Assembly: GCA_017437045.1 (NCBI GenBank)
Contig: JAFSBY010000015.1
Location: 23,768 to 87,767, forward strand
DNA length: 64,000 bases
Direction of reading: 5' to 3'
Source of the DNA: Alistipes sp.
GTDB taxonomy: Bacteria > Bacteroidota > Bacteroidia > Bacteroidales > Rikenellaceae
This document shows, in pieces, positions 35,478 to 44,479 of the stretch. Below the pieces are notes generated by a model. The model searched no databases and was not told the DNA's origin. It worked only from the letters and a program-made list of their open reading frames with translations. The stretch's first letter is position 1. Every line of letters begins with the position of its first letter. The position numbers and the translations under genes were made by a program.

Positions 35478-35485
35478 TAACTTTG
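35478..35485 (+). promoter_or_regulatory. -7 box of the GNAT gene
   Basis: TAACTTTG, 56 bases before the start codon, inside the repeat-bounded unit. A TTG 16 bases upstream is only a weak -33 candidate. The cassette therefore seems to carry its own promoter. Confidence 0.45.
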
Positions 35486-35541
35486 CTCAATAATAGACCC
35501 TATTAGGGCATATATCGCCCAAAGACCAAAAATAAATTGAA

Positions 35542-36135
35542 ATGGATAACAATATCTCCATACGCAGAGCAACAGTAGATGATGCCGAGATTATTGCCAA
35601 AGGGGTAGCCATGGCAATCGGCGACAAGAGTGCTTTAGAGAGCTACTGTGGCAAAGATTACCACTCCGTGCTCACAACCATTGCCCAGCAGCAGGATACA
35701 CAATATAGCTACAAATTTGCACTTATTGCACAGATTGGCAGCGCCACTGCTGGAGCTATAGTGGGCTACGATGGAGCTCAGCTACATAAGCTACGCAAGG
35801 CGACCTTTGCAGTTATACAAAAAAACACTGGACACCTACCAAATATTGCCGATGAGACCGAGAGCGGTGAGTTCTATCTTGACTCGGTCGCTGTATTTGC
35901 TGAGTTTAGGGGCAGAGGTGTAGGCGCAGCACTGATAAGAGCACTTTGTAACAGAGCCGCCACTGAGGGACATAGTCGCGTGGGGCTGATTGTAGACAAC
36001 ATCAACCCTCAAGCCGAGAGACTCTACACCTCCTTAGGCTTTAAGCGCGTTGGTAGTCGCCAATTCTTGGGGCATCAAATGTGGCACCTGCAGCAAGAGC
36101 TTTACCTGAGCAGCACTACCCCACTTAGTGAATAG
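35542..36135 (+). CDS. GNAT family N-acetyltransferase
   Basis: 197 residues. The acetyl-CoA site is VFAEFRGRGVGAALIRALCNRA (R-G-x-G-V-G-x-A type) at about 117-138, followed by LIVDNINPQAERLYTSLGFKRVG, the C-terminal GNAT signature. The substrate is unknown. Codon choice differs from the neighbours: AT-rich third positions and few TCG serines. The gene is bounded on both sides by a 61-bp direct repeat and has its own -7 box, which points to recent acquisition. Confidence 0.88.
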   Translation: MDNNISIRRATVDDAEIIAKGVAMAIGDKSALESYCGKDYHSVLTTIAQQQDTQYSYKFALIAQIGSATAGAIVGYDGAQLHKLRKATFAVIQKNTGHLPNIADETESGEFYLDSVAVFAEFRGRGVGAALIRALCNRAATEGHSRVGLIVDNINPQAERLYTSLGFKRVGSRQFLGHQMWHLQQELYLSSTTPLSE

Positions 36136-36140
36136 TATTG

Positions 36141-36201
36141 ATAGTGATTTACAAACCAATCAGTTAGGGATTTTTATTGTACACTATGAGTATATTAACT
36201 T
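36141..36201 (+). repeat. 61-bp direct repeat, right copy
   Basis: It differs from the left copy at three positions and is in the same orientation, 796 bases downstream. It ends 30 bases before the thiL stop on the opposite strand. Confidence 0.9.
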
Positions 36202-36231
36202 TTTTTTGTGTCGTTGGGTGAGGTGGCGCGA

Positions 36232-37164
36232 TTAGAAGTGCGAAAAGCCCTCGTAGTCGCAGCTTACCTCCTGATGGTGGTCAAACCAGCGTAGCCCCTG
36301 CTCGGTGATGTGGCCAATAACGGCCAAGTTGCGCCCAAATTGCGCCTCGAACTCCTCGCACAAGATGCCGGCCTGACGCGGATCGGCCGTCAGCAATAAT
36401 TTGTAGTCCTCGCCGCCACACCAACAGTCCCCCAACGTGGTATTGGCCGCACGCGGGATATTGTTCACCTGTACCTCGGCTCCGACCTGCGAGGCGTTGA
36501 GGATGTGACGGAGATCCGATTTTAGTCCGTCCGAGAGATCCATCATGGCGTGTACCTCTTCGCGCGCTCCAAGCCAAGCGCCCACCTCCACCTCGGGCAT
36601 CGGTCGGCGGTGTTGTTCGATCTCGGGGGATTGCACCTTGCCCTCCCAAAGTTGGCGCAGTCCGGCGGCCGAGCCTCCCAGCCGATCGCTGACCAGGATA
36701 ATATCGCCCACCTGTGCGGCACTGCGGCGTTTGATGTGGCGCAGCGGGCCGCGACCGATGGCCGTCACGGAGATCTGAATGCCCCCCTCGGAGCGGGTCG
36801 TGTCACCGCCAATGAGGGCTACACCATAGTGTTGTGCCAACTCGGCAAATCCTACCATGAAATCCAGCACCCAATGCTCTTCCACCTCGCGCGGCAGGGA
36901 GAGGGTGAGCAGCACGGCTACAGGTCGCACACCCATGGCTGCCACATCGCTCAGATTGACAGCCAGAGCCTTGTGTCCCAAGTCGATGGCCGAGGTGGTG
37001 GCGGTCAGAAAGTGTACCCCCTCGCTCAAGGCATCGGTGGTGAAGACCAACGCCTCGTCGCCCAATGGCAGTACGGCGCAATCGTCTCCGATCCCCTCGA
37101 ATCCGTTGTCGGGGAGGTGGGAGGTGTAGCGGTTGATGGCGGCAATGAGTTCAAATTCGTTCAT
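36232..37164 (-). CDS. thiL: Thiamine-monophosphate kinase
   Basis: 310 residues of the PurM/ThiL superfamily. GIGDDCAVLP near 24-33, TTDALSEGVHF (Mg and ATP ligands), LIGGDTTRSEGG and MDLSDGLKSDL are the ThiL hallmarks. It phosphorylates thiamine monophosphate to the active diphosphate. No other thi genes are adjacent. It is divergent from aroQ across a 60-base promoter region. Confidence 0.93.
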   Translation of the reverse strand: MNEFELIAAINRYTSHLPDNGFEGIGDDCAVLPLGDEALVFTTDALSEGVHFLTATTSAIDLGHKALAVNLSDVAAMGVRPVAVLLTLSLPREVEEHWVLDFMVGFAELAQHYGVALIGGDTTRSEGGIQISVTAIGRGPLRHIKRRSAAQVGDIILVSDRLGGSAAGLRQLWEGKVQSPEIEQHRRPMPEVEVGAWLGAREEVHAMMDLSDGLKSDLRHILNASQVGAEVQVNNIPRAANTTLGDCWCGGEDYKLLLTADPRQAGILCEEFEAQFGRNLAVIGHITEQGLRWFDHHQEVSCDYEGFSHF

Positions 37165-37184
37165 TTGGCAGAGAATTATGGCGA

Positions 37185-37209
37185 CAAAAATAAAAAATTT
37201 CTATCTTTG
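37185..37209. promoter_or_regulatory. Divergent -7 boxes of thiL and aroQ
   Basis: CAAAAATA at 37185-37192 reads TATTTTTG toward thiL, and TATCTTTG at 37202-37209 faces aroQ, 16 bases before its ATG. No clear -33 match is seen for aroQ. Confidence 0.5.
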
Positions 37210-37224
37210 TAAAAATTTTATGCC

Positions 37225-37650
37225 ATGAAAATTTTGATTCTCAATGGCCCGAACCTCAATTTGCAGGGGCGGCGCGATACGGATATCTATGGGACGATGA
37301 CCTTCGAGGCCTTCTTCGAGCAGTTGCAGCACGATTTTGCGGAGGTGGAGTTGAGCTACTTCCAATCCAATTGGGAGGGCGAACTCATCGACCGCATCCA
37401 TGCTGCCGACCACGATTTTGACGGCGTGGTACTCAATGCCGGCGGCTATACCCATACGTCGGTTGCCCTGCGCGATGCCGTGGCAGCCGTCTCGGTGCCG
37501 GTCGTGGAGGTGCATATCTCGTCGATTCTGGCCCGTGAGGAGTTCCGCCACACCTCGCTGTTGGCGGCCGTGGCGTGTGGATCGATCATGGGTTTTGGAC
37601 TGGATTCCTACCGCTTGGGCATTGAGGCCCTGCTGATCAAACGGGCGTAG
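37225..37650 (+). CDS. aroQ: 3-dehydroquinate dehydratase, type II
   Basis: 141 residues, typical for the small dodecameric enzyme. ILILNGPNLNLQGRRDTDIYG holds the flexible catalytic loop with Arg and the Tyr base; VVLNAGGYTHTSVALRDA and VEVHISSILAREEFRHTS bind substrate. It performs the third step of the shikimate pathway. The stop codon touches the start of the next gene. Confidence 0.95.
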   Translation: MKILILNGPNLNLQGRRDTDIYGTMTFEAFFEQLQHDFAEVELSYFQSNWEGELIDRIHAADHDFDGVVLNAGGYTHTSVALRDAVAAVSVPVVEVHISSILAREEFRHTSLLAAVACGSIMGFGLDSYRLGIEALLIKRA

Positions 37651-39099
37651 ATGAAAAACGGAGCACTCAAAGAGCGTGTGGCACGTGGTGCGGAGTGGAC
37701 GCTGGGCGAGAAGATCGCTACGGCGCTCCTCCAATTTGTCGTGCGCGTCTTGATTCTCCGGCTGCTCATGCCCGACGATCTGGCCGTGCTGGCCCTGCTG
37801 ATGGCCTTTGCTTCGTTTGCTCTGGTGATCGTCGATAGTGGTTTCTCGCAGATGTTGGTGCGCAAGGAAGACCCTACACCGGCCGATTATCGCTCCGTCT
37901 TTTGGTTCAATATCGGGGTTTCGTTGCTGCTGTATGGCGGTTTGACGGCACTATCACCCCTCTTGGCTGCCTATTATGAGATGCCGATGCTCGGTGAGGT
38001 GGCGGCCGTATTCTTTCTGATGATCCCCCTCAATGCCCTCTGTGTCGTGCAGCAGACCCTGCTGACGCGGCAGTTTCGCTTTGCCCGGCTCTCGCAGATT
38101 GTCTTTTTGGCACAATTGGGTAGTGGTATCGGGGCTGTGGCCTTGGCCTACATGGGGCTGGGCGTATGGGCGTTGGTGGCCCAACAGGTGCTCCTGATGG
38201 GGTTTCGTGCGCTGCTGCTCTGGGTGTGGGGTGAGCGCATCCCACGGGGCAAGGGGTCGGTGCAGGCGTTGCGCAGCATGGCTCCGTACAGCTTGAGCCT
38301 CTTGGCCTCCGATTTAGTGACGGCCCTCTACAACAAGGTGCCGCAGCTCTTCCTCGGAAAACTCTATCCCGATGCCATGCTCGGCTACTACGACCAGGCC
38401 ATCAAACTCAAAGAGTTGCCCGTGCAGTCGGCCGTGCAGTCGATGCAACAGGTGACCTTCCCCGCCTTGGCGCGCATCGCCGATCAGCAGGAAAAGTTTG
38501 CCGAGAGCTTTCGGCAGGTGCTGATGGTGACGGCCTATCTGCTCTTTCCGGTCATGCTCGGCATGTCGGTCGTAGCCGAAGATCTCTTTGCCGTGTTGCT
38601 CGGTGAACAGTGGATGTCTACGGTGCCGTTGTTTGAGGTGATCTGCCTGGCCGGCTTGTTCACGCCGTTGGCGATGATGGCCTATAACGTCCTCAAGGTG
38701 AAGGCTTCGGGCGGATTGATCATGCGTCTGGAGGTGGCCAAGAAGGGGGTGATGACCCTGCTGTTGGCCCTATCTATTCCCCACTCGGTCGAGGCGGTGA
38801 TTTGGGCTTTGGTCGGCTCGGCGGCCTTCGATTGTGTGGTCAATTTGGCGGCTGCGCTGCCGTTGGCGCGGCTCGGGTGGGGTCGCCTGCTGCGTACGCT
38901 GATGCCCATCGTCGGAGCCTCGGTGCTGATGTACGAGGCGGTGCAGTGGGTCGTGCAGCTGTGGGCCGAGCCGTCGTGGGTGCGTCTGCTGGTGCAGATG
39001 GCCACGGGTGTGGTGGTCTATCTCGGTCTTTCGTGGCTTGGGCAGTTTGAGGCGTTGCGGGAGATTTTGCAGCTGATCAGAAAGCAACTGAAACGATAA
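37651..39099 (+). CDS. Wzx-type polysaccharide flippase (MOP superfamily)
   Basis: 482 residues with about 12-14 membrane helices. The N-terminal KERVARGAEWTLGEKIATALLQFVVRVLI and the DSGFSQMLVRKEDPTPADYRSVFWFNI stretch are typical of WzxC-like lipopolysaccharide/exopolysaccharide exporters. It would flip a lipid-linked glycan across the inner membrane. No glycan locus surrounds it; it begins directly after the aroQ stop, suggesting coupling by position only. Confidence 0.85.
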   Translation: MKNGALKERVARGAEWTLGEKIATALLQFVVRVLILRLLMPDDLAVLALLMAFASFALVIVDSGFSQMLVRKEDPTPADYRSVFWFNIGVSLLLYGGLTALSPLLAAYYEMPMLGEVAAVFFLMIPLNALCVVQQTLLTRQFRFARLSQIVFLAQLGSGIGAVALAYMGLGVWALVAQQVLLMGFRALLLWVWGERIPRGKGSVQALRSMAPYSLSLLASDLVTALYNKVPQLFLGKLYPDAMLGYYDQAIKLKELPVQSAVQSMQQVTFPALARIADQQEKFAESFRQVLMVTAYLLFPVMLGMSVVAEDLFAVLLGEQWMSTVPLFEVICLAGLFTPLAMMAYNVLKVKASGGLIMRLEVAKKGVMTLLLALSIPHSVEAVIWALVGSAAFDCVVNLAAALPLARLGWGRLLRTLMPIVGASVLMYEAVQWVVQLWAEPSWVRLLVQMATGVVVYLGLSWLGQFEALREILQLIRKQLKR

Positions 39100-39117
39100 T
39101 ACGCTCCTGCAAACGAA

Positions 39118-39160
39118 AAAAAAAGGAGCGTGTCCAACAGTTTTTGGACACGCTCTTTTA
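39118..39160. terminator. Bidirectional terminator between convergent genes
   Basis: GAGCGTGTCCAA pairs with TTGGACACGCTC, with an A-run on the left and TTTTATT on the right. It serves the flippase gene (+) and the acyltransferase gene (-). Confidence 0.9.
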
Positions 39161-39176
39161 TTGGGCGTCGGTTGCT

Positions 39177-40088
39177 TTATTTTACCGACAAGCAAGCCAA
39201 GGCAATCGAATAGAGCTTGCTCTGGCTGCTGTCACCACGCGAGGTGAGCACGCAAGGTTTGTTCGTACCCACAACCATTGCAGCGAGCTCGCCATGGCAG
39301 AGGTGCGACGAAGCCTTGAAGAAGACGTTACCCGACTCCAGGTTGGGGAAGAGCAAGCAGTCCGGATCACCGGCAAACGGAGCACCCTTCACCTTCTTGT
39401 GCTCGGCAACCTCCTGGAAGAGGGCTACGTCGAGCGAGAGCGGACCATCGACCATCACGTTGCCCAGCTGACCACGATCGGCCATCTTGGCGAGCAGTGC
39501 ACCCTCGGCCGACGAGGGAATCTTCGGGGCTACCAACTCCGACGGAGCGATGCAGGCGATCTTCGGCGTCTTGACACCCAGCACGTTGGCCGTAGCTGCC
39601 AAGTAACCGATCATCTTCATCTTCTGTGCCAGGTCGGGCTGCGGAATCACGGCGATATCCGAAACGATCAGCAGCTTCGGATAAACCGGCATCTCGATCA
39701 CCGAAACGTGGCTCAATACGCCCTTCGGGGGGAACAGACCGGCCTCCTTGTTCAGGATACCGCGCATGTACTTATCGGTCGAAACCAGACCCTTCATCAG
39801 CACGTCGGCCTCTCCCGTTGCAACAGCCTGTACGGCCTTTGCTACGCACTTTACATCGCTCTTCTCGTCCACGATCGTGAATACCGAAGCGTCGATGCCG
39901 TGCTCGGCGCATACCTGCTCGATGACAGCCTTCTCACCATAGATGATCGGCTCTACGAGACCCTCCTGATAGGCAGCGTAGACAGCCTCCAGCGTGTGCG
40001 AATCCTGACCATAGGCCACAGCCATCTTCTTGCGACCCTTTGCTCTTGCCTCGACAACGATGTCGGCAAGTTTCTTAATCTCTCCCAT
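39177..40088 (-). CDS. Phosphate acyltransferase (phosphate butyryltransferase-type)
   Basis: 303 residues of the phosphate acetyl/butyryltransferase family (PTA_PTB). VLMKGLVSTDKYMRGILN, LSHVSVIEMP, LGNVMVDGPLSLDVAL and AGDPDCLLFPNLESGNVFFK are characteristic, and the length and N-terminus match Ptb rather than Pta. It moves an acyl group between CoA and phosphate. It lies directly downstream of acetate kinase, so acetyl-CoA could be its real substrate, giving acetyl phosphate for ATP formation. Confidence 0.85.
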   Translation of the reverse strand: MGEIKKLADIVVEARAKGRKKMAVAYGQDSHTLEAVYAAYQEGLVEPIIYGEKAVIEQVCAEHGIDASVFTIVDEKSDVKCVAKAVQAVATGEADVLMKGLVSTDKYMRGILNKEAGLFPPKGVLSHVSVIEMPVYPKLLIVSDIAVIPQPDLAQKMKMIGYLAATANVLGVKTPKIACIAPSELVAPKIPSSAEGALLAKMADRGQLGNVMVDGPLSLDVALFQEVAEHKKVKGAPFAGDPDCLLFPNLESGNVFFKASSHLCHGELAAMVVGTNKPCVLTSRGDSSQSKLYSIALACLSVK

Positions 40089-40112
40089 TGTAGTATTCTG
40101 TTTTATAAGTGA

Positions 40113-41315
40113 TTATTTTACCAGGTTATAGGTGTCGGTAGCGATCATCAGCTCCTCGTCGGTAGCGATGATGGCCACTTTGACCTTCGAATCGTCGGCC
40201 GAAAGAATCGTATCCACGCCGCGTACGCCCTTGTTCTTGGCGGGGTCGAACTGTACGCCCATGAACTCCAGACCCGAGCATACGGCCTCGCGCATCTCCT
40301 CCGAGTTCTCGCCTACGCCACCCGTGAAGACGATCAGATCCAGACCGCCCATCTCGGCAGCATACTCGCCTACGAACTTCTTGATGCGGTTGTAGTACAT
40401 GTCACGCGCCAGGATAGCACGCTCGTTGCCGGCATGGTAGGCGGCGTCGATGTCGCGCATATCGCTCGAAATGCCCGTCAGACCCTGTACACCCGACTTC
40501 TTGTTCATCATGGCGTTCAGCTCGGCATAGGACATGCCCTCCTTCTCGCCGATGTAGGTGGCTGCGCTGGCATCTACCGAGCCGCAACGCGTACCCATCA
40601 CCAGACCATCGAGCGGCGAGAAGCCCATCGACGTGTCGAACGACTTACCATTCAGGACAGCCGTAACCGAACCACCGTTACCGATGTGGCACGTCACGAT
40701 CTTCGACTGCTCGAAATCCAGACCGGCCAGCTTGGCACCCGTGCGGGCTACATATTTGTGGCTCGTGCCGTGGAAGCCGTACTTACGTACGCGATACTTC
40801 TCGTAGTACTCATAGGGCAGTGCATACATGTAGTTCGTGGCGGGAATCGTCTGGTGGAACGAGGTGTCGAATACGGTCACCTGCGGTACACCGGGCAGCA
40901 CGTGGTCGATGGCCTCGATACCCTGCAACGAGGCGGGGTTGTGGAGCGGAGCGATGGCGCAGAGCGACTCGATCTTGGCCTTCACCTCGTCATCTACCAA
41001 GCAGCTTGCGGGGAAGAACTCACCACCGTGGGCTACGCGGTGACCTACGGCCTTCACCTCGTCGAGCGAAGCGATCACACCGTGCTCGGGGCTCGTCAGA
41101 GCCTCCATCACCAGGCTGATACCTACCGTGTGGTTTGGAATGGGCTGGTGCAGCTCAAACTTCTCTTTGCCGACGGGCTTGTGGGTCAGATCACCCTCTG
41201 CAAGGCCGATACGCTCGACCAAACCTTTGGCCAGCAACTTACTCGAAGCAGCCTCCATGTCGATTACCTGATACTTGATCGACGAGCTGCCACAGTTCAA
41301 AACTAAAATTACCAT
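40113..41315 (-). CDS. ackA: Acetate kinase
   Basis: ATG 41315 gives 400 residues beginning MVILVLNCGSSSIKYQ, the first signature; the upstream frame has no family sequence. YGFHGTSHKYV, GNGGSVTAVLNGKSFDTSMGFSPLDGLVMGTRCGSVD and FTGGVGENS complete the ASKHA-fold kinase. It makes ATP and acetate from acetyl phosphate, the last step of acetate fermentation. It is 24 bases upstream of the acyltransferase gene. Confidence 0.95.
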   Translation of the reverse strand: MVILVLNCGSSSIKYQVIDMEAASSKLLAKGLVERIGLAEGDLTHKPVGKEKFELHQPIPNHTVGISLVMEALTSPEHGVIASLDEVKAVGHRVAHGGEFFPASCLVDDEVKAKIESLCAIAPLHNPASLQGIEAIDHVLPGVPQVTVFDTSFHQTIPATNYMYALPYEYYEKYRVRKYGFHGTSHKYVARTGAKLAGLDFEQSKIVTCHIGNGGSVTAVLNGKSFDTSMGFSPLDGLVMGTRCGSVDASAATYIGEKEGMSYAELNAMMNKKSGVQGLTGISSDMRDIDAAYHAGNERAILARDMYYNRIKKFVGEYAAEMGGLDLIVFTGGVGENSEEMREAVCSGLEFMGVQFDPAKNKGVRGVDTILSADDSKVKVAIIATDEELMIATDTYNLVK

Positions 41316-41640
41316 AGCTGTTTGCGTTGTTTTTATGTTATGTTTTTTTGAGTTGTCTGAAATATCCCTTAAAGGTAGGCAAAATTTTGCAGGCAGGCAA
41401 ATTTTCAGGCAAAATTTATAGAAATGTGGCATTTGACAGGCAAAATTCAGCCTTGTCGGTGCGCATAATGGGGATGATGAAGATACTGCGCATAAAGAGC
41501 ATGTGGGAGCATCAGTCCTTTGGACGATACTCCCACAAACTCGTATAAATCCTGGTGGATTTTGAATGCTAAATTTTGGATTTTAGATTCTGAATTCTGA
41601 ATTTTGAATTTTGAATTTTGAATTATCTCTTTGAAAATCA
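41316..41640. repeat. AT-rich spacer with AATTTTG heptad repeats
   Basis: No gene seen. TACCTTTA on the - strand (41370-41377) is a possible -7 box for ackA. From about 41560 the sequence is built of variants of TTTGAAT, perfectly repeated near 41597-41623. A 15-bp inverted repeat (arms 41624-41638 and 41644-41658) overlaps the last codons of the regulator gene and could be its terminator stem. Confidence 0.55.
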
Positions 41641-42309
41641 TCAATTTTCAAAGAGATACCCGACTCCTTTGATGGTGCGGATATGCTCCTCGCCGATCTT
41701 CTGACGCAGCTTGCGGATGTGTACGTCGATCGTGCGGTCGCCTACGACCACCTCTTGTCCCCAAATCTTCTCGTAGATCTCTTCACGGGTGATGAGTTCC
41801 CCGGGGCGTCCTGCCAGCAACTCCAGCAGGGCAAACTCCTTGCGGGGCAGGGTCAGCTCCTCGCCTCGGATGGTCACCGTATGGCGCGAGGCGTCGATGG
41901 TCAGTGCGGAGGTTTGTGGTTGTGCGGGCGTTTGCTTCTGTACGCGCTTGAGGATGGCCTGCACGCGGCTTGTGAGGAGCTTCATGCTGATCGGCTTGGT
42001 CAGGTAGCCATCTGCTCCGGCATCGAATCCTTCGATCTGTTGTTGCTCTTCGCCCAGGGCCGAGAGGAAGAAGATGACGGTCTCCTTCAGTTGCGGATCT
42101 TCGCGCAGGGCACGGCAGGTGGCTGCACCATCCATGACGGGCATCATGCGGTCGAGCAGAATCAGGTGTGGACGGCACTCCCGAGCGCGTTGCAGGGCCT
42201 CCTGACCGTCGTTGGCCGTGAAGACCTCGTAGCCTGCACCACGCAGGGTGTAGCTTACAAATTCCAGAATATCGGGCTCGTCATCGACCAGCAGAATGCG
42301 ATAGCTCAT
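41641..42309 (-). CDS. OmpR/PhoB-family response regulator
   Basis: 222 residues. The receiver domain has ILLVDDEPD (acid pocket), phospho-acceptor Asp in LILLDRMMPVMDG (about residue 53), the Ser of FLSAL and Lys in YLTKP. The winged-helix output domain from about 130 ends TIDVHIRKLRQKIGEEHIRTIKGVGYLFE. It should bind direct repeats in promoters upon phosphorylation. No histidine kinase is adjacent, so its partner is elsewhere. Confidence 0.92.
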   Translation of the reverse strand: MSYRILLVDDEPDILEFVSYTLRGAGYEVFTANDGQEALQRARECRPHLILLDRMMPVMDGAATCRALREDPQLKETVIFFLSALGEEQQQIEGFDAGADGYLTKPISMKLLTSRVQAILKRVQKQTPAQPQTSALTIDASRHTVTIRGEELTLPRKEFALLELLAGRPGELITREEIYEKIWGQEVVVGDRTIDVHIRKLRQKIGEEHIRTIKGVGYLFEN

Positions 42310-42388
42310 AGCGTTGAATGGTTCGTTTTACGGGGCGAAGATACGCTGTTTTTTTGGTTCGAGGGCGACTTTGGGGGTTAATAAATAG

Positions 42389-44479
42389 TTAAGGAAGCGG
42401 TTTGATGCCCTCCCAGCGCACCTCCCAGGTGCCATCTTTCGGGAAACCGGGGTTCTCGACCGTGCAACCATCCCAACCGGCACACATCAGGGCTACGGTC
42501 ATCAGCAGACCTCCGTTGCCGGGCAGGTAGCAACGCAGACGTGCGTCTTGGTAGTTGTGGCCGTTGGGCAGATAGGTGTTCGTACGTTTCTGCATCAGAA
42601 TAGCGTCGAGGGCCTTTTCGGGCTCACCCAGACGCACGGCACACATCGCCGTGGTGGGGTAGTCCCAGCCCCAGGTCTTGTTCCAATTCCAATTTTCGCA
42701 GACCCAGTTGAGGGTGTTGTGCATCGTCTCGGCCTCGAAGAGGGGCGAGTCGGGCAGAATGCCATAAGCACCCAGCACGGCCATGTGGTCGGAGGTGAAA
42801 CGGATATCCTCGTAGGTCTGGGGAGCGGTCTCGGCGGCCAGATAAAGGCCATCCTTGGCGGCTAACGGCGAGAGCTTTGCGATGACCTCGTCCCATGCTT
42901 TGTTGCGCTCCTGTCCCAAGCGTTCGCGCCATTGCTGGGCTAACTCCAGACCGAAACGCCAGTAGGCCAACTCAAAGGGCGGATTGATCGTCTCGGCAGC
43001 CCGCAGGGTCTCCTGGGCGGGGATGATGCCGCGCAGTTCGTAGCGGTCAGCCTCGGCATTGTAGTCGGCAAAATCGGCCATGAAGGTGGCCGTCTGGTCG
43101 ATCAGGTTGCCATATTGTTGCAGTAACTCCTCACGCGGGTTGGCGCGGTAGCAAAGCTCGGCCAAGTAGATCAGGTGGGGCTGTTGCCAGATCAGGAACG
43201 AGCCGGTTTTGGAGGGGGCCTCCATCGCCGAAGGGTCGGTCATCTTCATCCAGCGAAGCCCCTGGTAGCCCTGTCTTTGGGCGATTTGGCGGGCTATGGG
43301 GGCGGCTGTCTGATACCAAGCTAAACTGCGTTCGAGCAGCTCTTCGTGGCCGTACAGGGCAAATTGAGCCTGGTGCCAGAGGATCATCTCGAGGTGGAAC
43401 TTTCCGAACCACGAGTTGTAGGTCAGACCCGTCTCCTGCGGCGGGGTGTCACCGGCACATTGGGCGGCTAAGAGGTATTGCGAAAGCAGCACGCGACGCT
43501 CCAACTCGGCAGCACGCGGGTCGGTGCAGCGGCCAAAATCGACGATGCCGCCTTCGTACCAGAAACGGTGCCAGAAGCTGCGGCTGGCAGTGGCTACGTC
43601 AGCAAAGGTGGTGGTGGCGAGCGGCTCGGCCTCCTGATCGGGGCTGTAGAGTGCCAGGATCGACCATTGGTCGGTCGTGGGGGTGAGTCGGAGGCTGTTC
43701 GGCCCCTCTGAAGTGAGGCTGGCCTCACCCTCCCACTTCAGGTGCAGGTAGTAGGTCGTCTCGTCGAGCGTGCGGCGCAGCGTGGCCGAGGTGGCCGAAG
43801 AGGCGATCAGTTCGGTGTGGTGCTTCTCGTCGGAGAGCCAATCGCATCCGTCGTCGGAGTGGGCTCCCGTGGGGTAGGGGAAACGAATCACGAGCGGGTG
43901 GTGAGCTGCATCCTCGATGCGGGCAGCCAGGCAGTCGAGCGTAGGCGAGGCGCAGGTCTCGACCCGAACGGGCGCAGCGTCAATCGTGAATGAGGAGTAG
44001 ATAACGCCCTCTTGCAGTGCGAGTTGCTGGTCGATGGATGCGATTTGCTCAGGCGTGACTTCGGCAAAGCCGATCGTGCCTAAATGGAGGCGGTGCGGGT
44101 TGGCGCGATACCAATCGGCAGCCCCCTTACCTCGACCCTCCTTGGGTTGGGTGGCGTAGGGCTCGGTGCGGCCGCGGCCGAAGTCGTAGTCGCGCAACGT
44201 CTCCTCGTGGCGATACTGCTCCGGGTTGGCGAAGGAGTGCCAGCCCCAATCGCTCTGGGTGCCGAGGGGTACGCCGTGGCTGTAGAGTTCGGGGAAGGTT
44301 TGCAGACCGGTCACATCGACCGTGGTGGCAAAGCCGCCGTTGCCGACCGTCAGCGAGGCCAACGTATCGAGGGCCGTCAGGTGCGGATTGTTGCGCTCCA
44401 AGAGGGCTGTGCGGTCGATTTTCGAGGGCGCAGAGCAGCCGATGAGCGGCAGCAGCGCGAAGAGTAGTAGTCGTTTCAT
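42389..44479 (-). CDS. Six-hairpin glycosidase-like lipoprotein
   Basis: ATG 44479 gives 696 residues with a lipobox at LIGC (Cys15). The N-terminal 270 residues are beta-rich, and the remainder is helical with Trp/His-rich motifs such as YNSWFGKFHLEMILWHQAQFALYG, QGLRWMKMTDPS-type text and FLIWQQPHLIYLAEL, then WNWNKTWGWDYP. This is the (alpha/alpha)6-barrel style of GH65/GH95-related enzymes. I cannot assign a substrate. It stands alone with a TAAATTTG -7 box on the - strand (44506-44513). Confidence 0.65.
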   Translation of the reverse strand: MKRLLLFALLPLIGCSAPSKIDRTALLERNNPHLTALDTLASLTVGNGGFATTVDVTGLQTFPELYSHGVPLGTQSDWGWHSFANPEQYRHEETLRDYDFGRGRTEPYATQPKEGRGKGAADWYRANPHRLHLGTIGFAEVTPEQIASIDQQLALQEGVIYSSFTIDAAPVRVETCASPTLDCLAARIEDAAHHPLVIRFPYPTGAHSDDGCDWLSDEKHHTELIASSATSATLRRTLDETTYYLHLKWEGEASLTSEGPNSLRLTPTTDQWSILALYSPDQEAEPLATTTFADVATASRSFWHRFWYEGGIVDFGRCTDPRAAELERRVLLSQYLLAAQCAGDTPPQETGLTYNSWFGKFHLEMILWHQAQFALYGHEELLERSLAWYQTAAPIARQIAQRQGYQGLRWMKMTDPSAMEAPSKTGSFLIWQQPHLIYLAELCYRANPREELLQQYGNLIDQTATFMADFADYNAEADRYELRGIIPAQETLRAAETINPPFELAYWRFGLELAQQWRERLGQERNKAWDEVIAKLSPLAAKDGLYLAAETAPQTYEDIRFTSDHMAVLGAYGILPDSPLFEAETMHNTLNWVCENWNWNKTWGWDYPTTAMCAVRLGEPEKALDAILMQKRTNTYLPNGHNYQDARLRCYLPGNGGLLMTVALMCAGWDGCTVENPGFPKDGTWEVRWEGIKPLP

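Noticed and set aside
35051-35541. RNA gene in the AT-rich spacer
   Set aside because: Apart from the terminator, repeat and -7 box, no cloverleaf or conserved RNA motif could be made out.
35345-36201. Integron gene cassette with attC sites
   Set aside because: The repeats lack a convincing GTTRRRY/RYYYAAC pair and imperfect inverted structure, and no integrase is present; kept as a generic repeat-bounded cassette.
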